Below are positions 1 through 5,840 of a stretch of DNA of 6,972 nt, in pieces. Position 1 is the stretch's first letter. Each line of letters begins with the position of its first letter. The stretch spans positions 1-6,972 of the forward strand of contig JAOPWO010000429.1 of assembly GCA_025965635.1 (NCBI GenBank), written 5' to 3'. Below the pieces are notes generated by a model. That model searched no databases, had not been told where the DNA came from, and worked only from the letters and a program-made list of their open reading frames with translations. A program made the position numbers and the translations under genes. The stretch is from Modestobacter sp. Lineage in GTDB: Bacteria; Actinomycetota; Actinomycetes; Mycobacteriales; Geodermatophilaceae.

Positions 1-1
1 C

Positions 2-802
2 GTCCTGGCGGACAAGTTCGGGATCAAGGCCCCGCACCCCGGGTTCACCGATGCGGCTGCCCGCAAGGTCAACCAGGACCGCTTCATCGAGAACTTCGAG
101 GTCATGAAGATGGCCTGGACGCAGGACACGGTGACGTTCAAGGGCGAGTACTGGCAGATCCCGCCGGACGACGTCGTCTTCGGCCACGAGGGCACCGCCA
201 AGTACGGCCGCGGGCAGAACGCCGAGGGCCGGATCGAGGAGGTCGGCATCGTGCCGCGCCCCTACACCAAGCCCTACCCGCAGGTGTACGTGCCGATCAC
301 GGCGAGCCCGGCGACCGTGGAGTGGTGCGCTCGTGAGCAGATCCGGCTGGTGGCCTTCACCTCCATCCACGAACAGATCGACGCGATCCTGACCCGCTAC
401 CAGGCGGCGGCCAACGAGGCCGGTCACGCGATCGGTTACGGCGACGGCGTCGCGCACTTCAAGACGATCATCGTCGCCGACACCGAGGAAGAAGCGCGGT
501 TCCACGCGGGGAAGGTGCAGTGGGCCTGGGCGGAGTGGCTCGGCGGCTACGGGTTCAACGAGGCCTTCCGGCTGCCCGGCGAGACCACGCCCATCCCGAA
601 CGACTTCGACGTGACCCAGCGGGGACACGGCTTCATCGTCTACGGCACCCCCGACCAGGTGCTCCAGCGACTCGAGCCGTTCGTGGCGCAGTACAACGTC
701 GGCGAGTTGTTCAACTGGGTCTTCAACGGGGTCATGTCCCACGACGCGATCCTGAGGTCCCTCGAGCTCTACATGGAGAAGGTCGCGCCTCGGTTGAGCT
801 GA
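2..802 (+). CDS. LLM class flavin-dependent oxidoreductase (luciferase-like monooxygenase), 5'-truncated by window edge
   Basis: The frame is open from base 2 to the TGA at 800-802, giving 266 residues. The first in-frame ATG (base 104) is internal: the 34 codons before it already read as family sequence, so the true start lies outside the window. At a usual family length of about 350 residues, roughly the first 80-100 are missing. That part normally carries the first strands of the TIM barrel. Visible family signatures are the helix with F-x-V-M-K-M-A-W-T (fragment residues 32-40) followed by F-K-G-E-Y-W, the strand GIVPRPYTKPYPQVYVP (82-98), the strand TIIVADTEEEAR (155-166), and the late YGTPDQV motif (214-220) before the C-terminal helices. 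A Gly/charged loop (about residues 60-80) precedes the PRPY strand. Such enzymes use reduced FMN or F420 with a separate reductase; none is visible here. It is the first gene of the catabolic block. Cofactor and substrate are unknown; family assignment is firm. Confidence 0.88.
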   Translation, partial: VLADKFGIKAPHPGFTDAAARKVNQDRFIENFEVMKMAWTQDTVTFKGEYWQIPPDDVVFGHEGTAKYGRGQNAEGRIEEVGIVPRPYTKPYPQVYVPITASPATVEWCAREQIRLVAFTSIHEQIDAILTRYQAAANEAGHAIGYGDGVAHFKTIIVADTEEEARFHAGKVQWAWAEWLGGYGFNEAFRLPGETTPIPNDFDVTQRGHGFIVYGTPDQVLQRLEPFVAQYNVGELFNWVFNGVMSHDAILRSLELYMEKVAPRLS

Positions 803-841
803 GCGCGGGTCGGCCGGCACCAGCCGGTGCGGTGTCCGCGC
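803..841 (+). terminator. composite GC hairpin just after the stop codon; possible terminator or attenuator
   Basis: GCGCGG (803-808) pairs with CCGCGC (836-841), extended by two G-U pairs. Inside it CCGGC (814-818) pairs with GCCGG (823-827) around an ACCA loop. An alternative inner pairing, GCACC with GGTGC (817-821 / 826-830), competes. There is no T-run after it, which is common in high-GC actinomycetes. It starts one base after the TGA of the first monooxygenase, so it could end that transcript, reduce read-through into the dioxygenase, or protect the mRNA 3' end. The remainder of this 88-nt gap shows only the ribosome binding site of the next gene. Confidence 0.4.
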
Positions 842-880
842 ACATGTCACCCCTGCTCCGTGCGGAGCCGGAGGAGGAAC

Positions 881-885
881 AGGAG
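881..885 (+). promoter_or_regulatory. Shine-Dalgarno AGGAG that decides the GTG start of the dioxygenase gene
   Basis: AGGAG sits five bases before GTG 891, at ideal spacing, and a second purine-rich run (GGAGGAGG within 868-877) lies just upstream. An ATG at 886 is too close to this site and opens only a five-codon frame ending at 903, so it is not the gene start. GTG 900 is in frame, but its spacing (14 nt) is poorer. Confidence 0.65.
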
Positions 886-890
886 ATGCT

Positions 891-2054
891 GTGGAGAACG
901 TGAGGATCCCGCTGGTCAAGGGGGTGGTCTCGCGCCAGGCGCGGACCGGCTGGCCCGAGGGCACGGTCGAGGACGAGCACGGGCGCGAGGGCTTCGCCGG
1001 CAACTACTCGATGCTGTACCGCCGCCGACCACCGACGCAGTGGACGCGGATCGAGGGGCCCTCGCGCCCCCGCGCCATGGACATGGACGCGTTGGCCGCA
1101 CCGGACGCCGACGACCCGGACGCCACCCCGACGCTGCTGCTCGAGAACGAGGACGTCGGCATCTACGTCAGCCGGCGCCGCGCGGCGATGCCCTACTACT
1201 TCCGGAACGTCGACGGTGACGAGGTGCACTTCGTCCAGCACGGCGAAGGCCGGCTGGAGACCGAGTACGGCGACCTCTCCTACGAGGCGGGGGACTACCT
1301 GGTCCTCCCGCGCGGCACCACCTACCGGTTCCACCCGGCCTCGGCGGACTCCTACATCGTCATCGTGGAATCACGTACCGGCGAGGTGGCGCTGCCCGAT
1401 CGTGGCCTCCTCGGCCACTTCGTGCCCTTCGACGCTGCGCTGTTCGAGCACCCCGAGCCGAGCTCCACCCCGCTGCCGGACGACCAGGACGAGTGGGAGG
1501 TGAGGATCAAGCGGGGCGACGTCCTCACGTCGTTCTTCTACGACGCCTGCCCGATGGACGTCGTCGGCTGGGTCGGCACGCTGTGCCCCCTGAAGATCAA
1601 CGTGCGGACGTTCCGGGGCATCCACTCCGAGCGCACCCATCTGCCCCCGTCGGCGTACGCGACCTTCCGCGGGCCGGGCTACTGGATCGTCACCTTCACG
1701 CCCAAGCCACTCGAGACGGCCGCCGACGCGGTCCGACCACCCGGGTACCACCGCAACGTCGACTACGACGAGGTCATCTTCTCGCACTCCGGTCGGCTGG
1801 TGTCCCGCAGCGAGACCACGGGCCCGCTCCTGACGCTGCACCCCGCCGGCGTGCACCACGGGCCGCACCCGCGTGCCTTCGAGCTGACCCGCGACGTCGA
1901 GCGCATGGACGCCTACGTCATCAACATCGACACCCACCGGGCGCTCCGACCGGCGCCGGCGTTCGACGCAGCCGAGCAGCAGGACTACTGGGAGCAGTGG
2001 AAGACGCCGCTCACCGCCGCTCCGCTCGCCGGGCACCGGGGGAGTCAGACGTGA
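891..2054 (+). CDS. homogentisate 1,2-dioxygenase family protein (HmgA-like, cupin Fe(II) ring-cleavage enzyme)
   Basis: 387 residues from GTG 891. The family opens aromatic rings between the two ring carbons bearing a hydroxyl and the side chain, using cupin-bound Fe(II) and O2 in the cytoplasm. Comparison with human HGD from memory places every key residue: H250 in HLPPS matches His292, H287 in PPGYHRN matches iron ligand His335, H317 matches His365, and H323 in HHGPH matches iron ligand His371. The spacing between the two iron histidines is 36 in both. The third ligand, Glu341, falls by strict spacing on D293, with E294 next to it (YDEV). An N-terminal cupin-like half is visible around EVHFVQHGEG to YLVLPRGTTYRFHP (111-149). 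The protein is shorter than the roughly 430-445 residues of human and Pseudomonas enzymes. Its stop overlaps the hydrolase start, so the two are co-translated. No hmgB or hmgC homolog is in the window, so homogentisate as substrate is unproven; hence no gene symbol. Confidence 0.85.
   Translation: MENVRIPLVKGVVSRQARTGWPEGTVEDEHGREGFAGNYSMLYRRRPPTQWTRIEGPSRPRAMDMDALAAPDADDPDATPTLLLENEDVGIYVSRRRAAMPYYFRNVDGDEVHFVQHGEGRLETEYGDLSYEAGDYLVLPRGTTYRFHPASADSYIVIVESRTGEVALPDRGLLGHFVPFDAALFEHPEPSSTPLPDDQDEWEVRIKRGDVLTSFFYDACPMDVVGWVGTLCPLKINVRTFRGIHSERTHLPPSAYATFRGPGYWIVTFTPKPLETAADAVRPPGYHRNVDYDEVIFSHSGRLVSRSETTGPLLTLHPAGVHHGPHPRAFELTRDVERMDAYVINIDTHRALRPAPAFDAAEQQDYWEQWKTPLTAAPLAGHRGSQT
2041..2054 (+). 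promoter_or_regulatory. ribosome binding site and GTGA stop/start overlap coupling dioxygenase and hydrolase
   Basis: GGAG at 2041-2044 (part of a longer G-run from 2038) lies six bases before GTG 2051. The bases GTGA at 2051-2054 contain both this start and the dioxygenase stop TGA. This arrangement normally gives translational coupling and a fixed ratio of two products. ATG 2057, two codons downstream, is an alternative start with longer spacing. Confidence 0.7.
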
Positions 2055-3352
2055 CGATGCCCCCGGTGACGGTGGCCGCGGCCAAGCTGGGCCGGCACCC
2101 GCTGGCCCGCTTCCTGCTGTCGGACCTGCCCGAGGGCGTCACCGTCGAGCCGATCAACGTGGTGGCCGAGGACGGGGCGGCCTCCACCGGCCTGCTCTAC
2201 CTTCCGCCCGGTCGGCGCCCCACGACAGTCGTGCACCTCATGCACCCACGGACCGACCAGTCGCAGCACTACGCCGCGCCCTACCTGCTGCGCGCCGGCT
2301 TCGGCGTGCTCGGCCGGGCCGGCCGCTGGGTCAACAACGACGTGGTGACCCAGCACGAGCAGCTCGTGCTCGACGTGGCTGCCGGCATGCGGTTCCTGCG
2401 CGAGGAGCGCGGGTTCGAGCGGGTCGTCGGCCTGGGCAACAGCGGGGGCGGTGCCCTCGCCGCGTTCTACCAGTCCCAGGCCGAGACCGACCCGGCGCAA
2501 CGGATCGTGGCGACCCCGGCCGGGGACCCGGTGCGCCTGGACGAGGCCGACCTGCCGCCCATGGACGGGCTGGTCTTCCTCGCTGCCCACCCCGGACAGG
2601 GCGCCTTCCTCATGCGCGGCGTGGACCCCTCGGTGGTCGACGAGGGCGACCTGCTCGCCGTGGAGTCCCGGCTGGACATGTACGACCAGCGCAACGGGTT
2701 CGTCGAGCCACCGGGTGCGAGCTCGTACACGCCGGACTTCATCCAGGCCTACCGGGCCGCGCAGGTCGCCCGGGTGCAGCGGCTGGATGCCCTCGCGCGC
2801 AGCCGGGTGGAGATCCGACGCGACGCCGAACGCATGGCGGCCGACCCGGCCTTCCAGCGGATCGGCGCAGGCAGCCGGGAGCGTCTGTGGCGGCGGGCCG
2901 CCGCCGGCTGGTACATGGTCGTCTACCGGACCAGCGCCGACCTGCGCTTCACGGATCTGTCGATCGAGCCCGACGACCGCGTCGTGTCCAGCATGTTCAC
3001 CGACCAGCCGCACGTCGACAACTACTCGGAGCACGGGTTTGCGCACTACCTCACTCCGGAGGCGTGGCTGAGCACCTGGTCGGGGCGGTCCTCGCGGGCG
3101 TCCCTCGCACAGAGCATCGACTCCATCACGGTGCCCTCGCTCGTCGTCCACTACGCCGGCGACGCCGGCATCTCCGTGGACGAGTCGCAGGGCCTGCACG
3201 ACGGGTTGGCGTCCACGGACAAGGACTACAGCGTCGTCCGGCACGCGACCCACTACGGCATGCGCATCGTCGACGGGCGCGTCACCAACGAACGGGTGCT
3301 CGACGGCCTGGACGTCATCACCGACTGGCTGCAGGGACGGTTCGCACCCTGA
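2051..3352 (+). CDS. alpha/beta hydrolase, large form, likely acting with the dioxygenase
   Basis: 433 residues from GTG 2051. The frame is open farther upstream (to 1493), but that part is an out-of-frame reading of the dioxygenase gene. The nucleophile elbow is G129-N130-S131-G132-G133 after the strand RVVGLG. Likely acid and base are D371 in HYAGDAG after the strand VPSLVVHYAG, and H398 or H401 in RHATHYG. A strand ending in HLMHPR (62-67) sits where the oxyanion-hole HG turn usually lies. About 240 residues separate the nucleophile from the acid, against roughly 100-130 in compact ring-cleavage-product hydrolases, so a large helical, Arg-rich cap (about 190-345) is inserted. No signal peptide is seen, so it should be cytoplasmic. 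Tight coupling to the dioxygenase suggests it acts on the ring-opened product or on an ester or amide of the same pathway. Fold assignment is strong; the reaction is not known. Confidence 0.82.
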   Translation: MTMPPVTVAAAKLGRHPLARFLLSDLPEGVTVEPINVVAEDGAASTGLLYLPPGRRPTTVVHLMHPRTDQSQHYAAPYLLRAGFGVLGRAGRWVNNDVVTQHEQLVLDVAAGMRFLREERGFERVVGLGNSGGGALAAFYQSQAETDPAQRIVATPAGDPVRLDEADLPPMDGLVFLAAHPGQGAFLMRGVDPSVVDEGDLLAVESRLDMYDQRNGFVEPPGASSYTPDFIQAYRAAQVARVQRLDALARSRVEIRRDAERMAADPAFQRIGAGSRERLWRRAAAGWYMVVYRTSADLRFTDLSIEPDDRVVSSMFTDQPHVDNYSEHGFAHYLTPEAWLSTWSGRSSRASLAQSIDSITVPSLVVHYAGDAGISVDESQGLHDGLASTDKDYSVVRHATHYGMRIVDGRVTNERVLDGLDVITDWLQGRFAP

Positions 3353-3470
3353 CCGCGCCACCCCCTGCCCGCCGCTCCGGGCGAGGGCACGAGGAACCCA
3401 CCACTGCAGGCGCAGCTCCCCTGATCACGTCGATCACGGGCTACCCACGTGAGACAGGAGCACCGACACC
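3353..3470 (+). other. 118-nt intergenic gap before the second monooxygenase, with a weak hairpin
   Basis: This is the longest non-coding gap in the window. A short hairpin, GCCCG (3367-3371) with CGGGC (3378-3382) around six bases, follows the hydrolase stop and may be a weak terminator. Farther on is the TGATC/GATCA repeat described separately, then a CACGTG palindrome (3446-3451). The ribosome binding site AGGAG (3456-3460) lies ten bases before the next ATG. I see no convincing -10/-35 pair, though the room and the repeats leave space for a promoter. Confidence 0.4.
3422..3438 (+). promoter_or_regulatory. TGATC-n5-GATCA inverted repeat overlapping a GATCACG direct repeat; candidate operator
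   Basis: TGATC (3422-3426) and GATCA (3432-3436) form a perfect inverted repeat with a five-base spacer. GATCACG also occurs twice in direct orientation at nine-base distance (3423-3429, 3432-3438). It is AT-richer than its surroundings and lies 33 bases before the second monooxygenase ATG, where a dimeric repressor or activator could bind. It may be chance, and the regulator is not in the window. Confidence 0.3.
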
Positions 3471-4526
3471 ATGCACTTCGGCATGATCAGCATCTGCGAC
3501 AACGACCCGGCGAAGCGGCCGAACGAGCAGTTCTACCGGGAGCTCCTCGACCAGATCGTGCTGGCCGAGGAGCTCGGCTACGACGACTACTGGATCGCCG
3601 AACACCACTACAGCGACTACGGCGTCGTGCCCTCGCCGGCCATGCTGCTGGCCGCAGCGGCCACGCGGACGAGCCGGATCGGGCTCGGCTCGGGGGTGAG
3701 CATCCTGCCCTTCCACGATCCCATGCGGGTCGCGGAGGAGTACGCGATGGTCGATCTGCTCAGCAACGGCCGGCTCACCTTCGGCGTCGGGCGCGGCTTC
3801 CTCATCCACGAGTTCGAGGGCTTCGGCATCCGTGACGACGCCGACAGCCGGGAGCGCTTCGACGAGGCGCTGGAGGTCATCCTCACTGCCTGGAAGGGCG
3901 AGCGGTTCAGCTTCCACGGCAAGCACTTCCACGTGGACGACCTGAAGCTCAACGTGCTGCCCGTGCAGCAGCCGCGGCCGCCGGTCTTCATGGCTGCGTT
4001 GAGCCCCTCGAGCTATGAGAAGGCCGCCAACGCCGGCATCCCGGTCGCCGGCGTGATCGCGACGCTCAAGACGCTGGACCGGGTCGAGGAGCGGGTGGCG
4101 ACGTTCAAGAAGCTGTACGCGCAGGCCGGCCACGACGCGGACACCGTCGACGTCCCGATGACCTGGTACGCGTTCGCGGTGCAGGACCGGTCCCGGGTCC
4201 ACGAGGACGGCGGCCGCCACCTCATCGACTACTTCCGCAGCATCGGCAAGGTGTTCGACCCGGCCAAGGTGTCCGACCCGCAGGTGCGGAAGGTCTACGA
4301 GGAGCTGCACGAGTGGAACCACAACGTCACGTGGGACCACATCGAGAACAACACCGACGTCGCCCTGATCGGCGATCCCGAACAGCTCATCGGCCAGATC
4401 GAGCGAGCGCGTGACGCCGGCGTCAACAAGGTGCAGCTGTTCATGAACTTCGGCAACCGGCCGCACGAGGAGGTGGCCGCCTCGATGCGCCTGTTCGCCG
4501 AGGAGGTCATCCCGCACTTCCGCTGA
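3471..4526 (+). CDS. LLM class flavin-dependent monooxygenase, bacterial luciferase alpha-like
   Basis: 351 residues, complete, from ATG 3471 with AGGAG ten bases upstream. It is close in length to LuxA (about 355) and matches it along the whole chain. It starts MHFGMI, and the strand DDYWIAEHHYSDYG (38-51) matches the LuxA LLEHHFTEFG stretch. This places H45 on catalytic His44 of luciferase. The segment HDPMRVAEE...LLSNGRLTFGVGRG (82-109) matches the HPVRQAED...MSKGRFRFGICRG part of LuxA; the reactive Cys106 of luciferase is Gly107 here. The ALIGDPEQLIGQI strand-helix (298-310) and the C-terminal VAASMRLFAEEVIPHF (335-350) also match. Such proteins form TIM-barrel dimers that use reduced FMN and O2 from a partner reductase. 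There is no LuxB, aldehyde-supply gene or reductase beside it, so light emission is not implied. A role in oxygenating the pathway substrate is inferred. A strong hairpin follows its stop. Confidence 0.9.
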   Translation: MHFGMISICDNDPAKRPNEQFYRELLDQIVLAEELGYDDYWIAEHHYSDYGVVPSPAMLLAAAATRTSRIGLGSGVSILPFHDPMRVAEEYAMVDLLSNGRLTFGVGRGFLIHEFEGFGIRDDADSRERFDEALEVILTAWKGERFSFHGKHFHVDDLKLNVLPVQQPRPPVFMAALSPSSYEKAANAGIPVAGVIATLKTLDRVEERVATFKKLYAQAGHDADTVDVPMTWYAFAVQDRSRVHEDGGRHLIDYFRSIGKVFDPAKVSDPQVRKVYEELHEWNHNVTWDHIENNTDVALIGDPEQLIGQIERARDAGVNKVQLFMNFGNRPHEEVAASMRLFAEEVIPHFR

Positions 4527-4531
4527 GAGCA

Positions 4532-4561
4532 GGGCGGCGCGCCGATCCGGGCGCGCCGCCC
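4532..4561 (+). terminator. strong 12-bp GC hairpin terminator after the second monooxygenase
   Basis: GGGCGGCGCGCC (4532-4543) pairs perfectly with GGCGCGCCGCCC (4550-4561) around the six-base loop GATCCG, five bases after the TGA. There is no U-tract, as usual for high-GC actinomycete hairpin terminators. It is followed by a C/T-rich, G-poor run (about 4577-4597) that could also help Rho act. It probably ends the catabolic transcript, which implies a separate promoter for the transporter genes. Confidence 0.72.
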
Positions 4562-4596
4562 CTGCCCGAGGCCGGACCTCCTGCTCTCCCTTCCCC

Positions 4597-4611
4597 TGCG
4601 ACGGCGTCGCA
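4597..4611 (+). promoter_or_regulatory. TGCGAC-GGC-GTCGCA inverted repeat upstream of the binding-protein gene
   Basis: A perfect six-base inverted repeat with a three-base centre lies 22 bases before ATG 4634, in the 72-nt gap after the terminator. It could be an operator overlapping the transporter promoter or a small 5'-leader hairpin. GC-rich palindromes arise easily by chance here, and no clear -10 box can be picked out. Confidence 0.25.
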
Positions 4612-4633
4612 CCGGCACACCTGTGAGGACCAA

Positions 4634-5803
4634 ATGTTGGCCAGGACACGCAACTCCATCGGCGGGCGCGCGGCCGCCCTCGTCACCGCCGCAGCGCTGC
4701 TGCTCAGCGCCTGCAGTTCCGGGGACGACCCGTCTGCCGGGGGGGACGGGGGTGGACCGGTGCGCATCGGGGCGATCATGTCGCTGAGCGGTCCGCTGGC
4801 GGAGTCCGGCAAGGAGATGCAGCAGGGTTTCGATCTCGCCGTGGAGCAGGTCAATGCCGACGGTGGCGTGCCCGGCGGGCAGCTCGAGATGGTCTACGAG
4901 GACGACAAGTCCAACCCCGAGCAGGCCGTCGTCGCGTTGCGCAGCCTGACCGACGAGGGCATCCAGGTCATCAGCGGCACGCTCATCAGCCCGGCCGCCG
5001 TGGCCCTGGCGACCTTCGTCCGGCCCGATCCGGACCTGCTCTACGTGATCAGCTCGGCGGCGACCCCGGTGCCGCTGCAGGACCAGGAGCACGGCAACAT
5101 CTTCGGGCTGAGCATGACCAATGCCATGTTCGGCAAGACCTACCACGCCTACATCGCGGACTCGCTGCAGCCCGCGACGGTCGCCGTCGTCGCGGCGACC
5201 GGCGAGTACGGGGACAACGAGATCGCGGCCCTGGAGAGCAACTGGGGCTCCGGCGGTCCGGAGATCGTCGGCATCGAGCGCTTCGAGCTCGGCTCCACCG
5301 ACTTCAGCAGCACCATCGCCAGCCTGCGGTCCCTGGGGGCCGACGCGGTCTACTTCGCGGCCGGTGGGACCGCTCCGCACATCCCGTTCTTCCGTCAGGC
5401 GGCCGAGCAGGGGCTCGACGGGCTGAAGATGATGAATCCGCTGTCCATGTCCCCGCAGATGCTCACCGAGAGCGGGGCGGCTCTGGAGGGTGTGTACGGC
5501 GCCGACCTCTACAACGCCGGGCTGGACACCCCCGAGAACCGGTCCTTCGTCGAGGCCTACCGGTCCGAGTACGGCGAGGAGCCGAACTCCGTGGCCCTGC
5601 TCGGCTACGAGTCGGTCTGGCTGGTGGCCCAGGGCATGATCAGCGGGGACTCCTCGACGGACGTGGCGAAGATCAGTGCGGCGCTCAAGGCCGAGCCGTG
5701 GAACAGCCCCCGCGGGGAGGTGCGGTTCGACGAGACGGGCCGGGCGGTGAGCGACGTCCTCGTGGTCCGCTCCCAGGGCGGCGAGATCGCGGTCATCGAG
5801 TGA
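4634..5803 (+). CDS. ABC transporter substrate-binding lipoprotein, branched-chain amino acid (LivK / Peripla_BP_6) type
   Basis: 389 residues from ATG 4634, with GAGG (4625-4628) five bases upstream. The N-terminus is a lipoprotein signal: Arg residues at 4, 6 and 12, a hydrophobic stretch AAALVTAAALLL (13-24), then the lipobox L-S-A-C with C27 as the lipidated residue, and a Gly/Asp/Ser-rich linker (28-41). The mature domain opens with the hallmark VRIGAIMSLSGPLAESGKE (43-61). It continues through a helix with AVEQVNADGGVPGG, the strand MVYEDDKSNP (86-95), the hinge region DFSSTIASLRSLGADAVYF (223-241), and the C-terminal PRGEVRFDETG (359-369). It would sit on the outer face of the membrane and deliver a ligand to the LivH/LivM channel. 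Members of this family bind aliphatic amino acids, amides, urea or aromatic acids. The nearby catabolic genes favour an aromatic or related compound, but the ligand cannot be read directly. Confidence 0.92.
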   Translation: MLARTRNSIGGRAAALVTAAALLLSACSSGDDPSAGGDGGGPVRIGAIMSLSGPLAESGKEMQQGFDLAVEQVNADGGVPGGQLEMVYEDDKSNPEQAVVALRSLTDEGIQVISGTLISPAAVALATFVRPDPDLLYVISSAATPVPLQDQEHGNIFGLSMTNAMFGKTYHAYIADSLQPATVAVVAATGEYGDNEIAALESNWGSGGPEIVGIERFELGSTDFSSTIASLRSLGADAVYFAAGGTAPHIPFFRQAAEQGLDGLKMMNPLSMSPQMLTESGAALEGVYGADLYNAGLDTPENRSFVEAYRSEYGEEPNSVALLGYESVWLVAQGMISGDSSTDVAKISAALKAEPWNSPRGEVRFDETGRAVSDVLVVRSQGGEIAVIE

Positions 5804-5804
5804 G

Positions 5805-5829
5805 CCGGCTGCGCCGGTCCCGTGACGGG
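5805..5829 (+). repeat. two small adjacent inverted repeats between binding-protein and permease genes
   Basis: CCGGC-TGC-GCCGG (5805-5817) is followed by CCCGT-G-ACGGG (5819-5829), filling most of the 37-nt gap. A hairpin after a binding-protein gene often lets its mRNA accumulate above that of the permeases. No good Shine-Dalgarno precedes ATG 5841 (only a GGGG run at 5827-5830), so permease translation may be weak. The structures are short and uncertain. Confidence 0.3.
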
Positions 5830-5840
5830 GCGTCGGCACC

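Noticed and set aside
104..106. ATG 104 as the true start of the first monooxygenase
   Set aside because: The frame is open to the window edge, and the 34 codons before it encode normal family sequence, so the gene is simply cut by the window.
886..903. ATG 886 with a five-codon frame overlapping the dioxygenase start
   Set aside because: The ATG touches the Shine-Dalgarno sequence and the frame ends at once; most likely chance rather than a leader peptide.
1493..2050. 186-codon upstream extension of the hydrolase frame
   Set aside because: The region is the dioxygenase gene in another frame, and the extension has the Arg/Pro/Ala-rich composition of an out-of-frame reading. GTG 2051 has a well-spaced ribosome binding site.
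2045..3361. Antisense open frame of 438 codons opposite the alpha/beta hydrolase
   Set aside because: It mirrors the hydrolase gene almost exactly, is repetitive in Gly/Val/His/Arg, and shows no motif.
3471..4526. Bioluminescence (lux) locus
   Set aside because: Only an alpha-like protein is present; LuxB, LuxC, LuxD and LuxE are not, and the LLM family is mostly non-luminescent.
3441..4649. Antisense open frame of 402 codons opposite the LuxA-like gene
   Set aside because: It spans the terminator and the start of the next gene and has no family signature, while the + strand is an excellent LuxA-like match.
4735..4756. G-rich run as a possible G-quadruplex or repeat
   Set aside because: It encodes the Gly/Asp-rich linker after the lipobox, a common feature of actinomycete binding lipoproteins.
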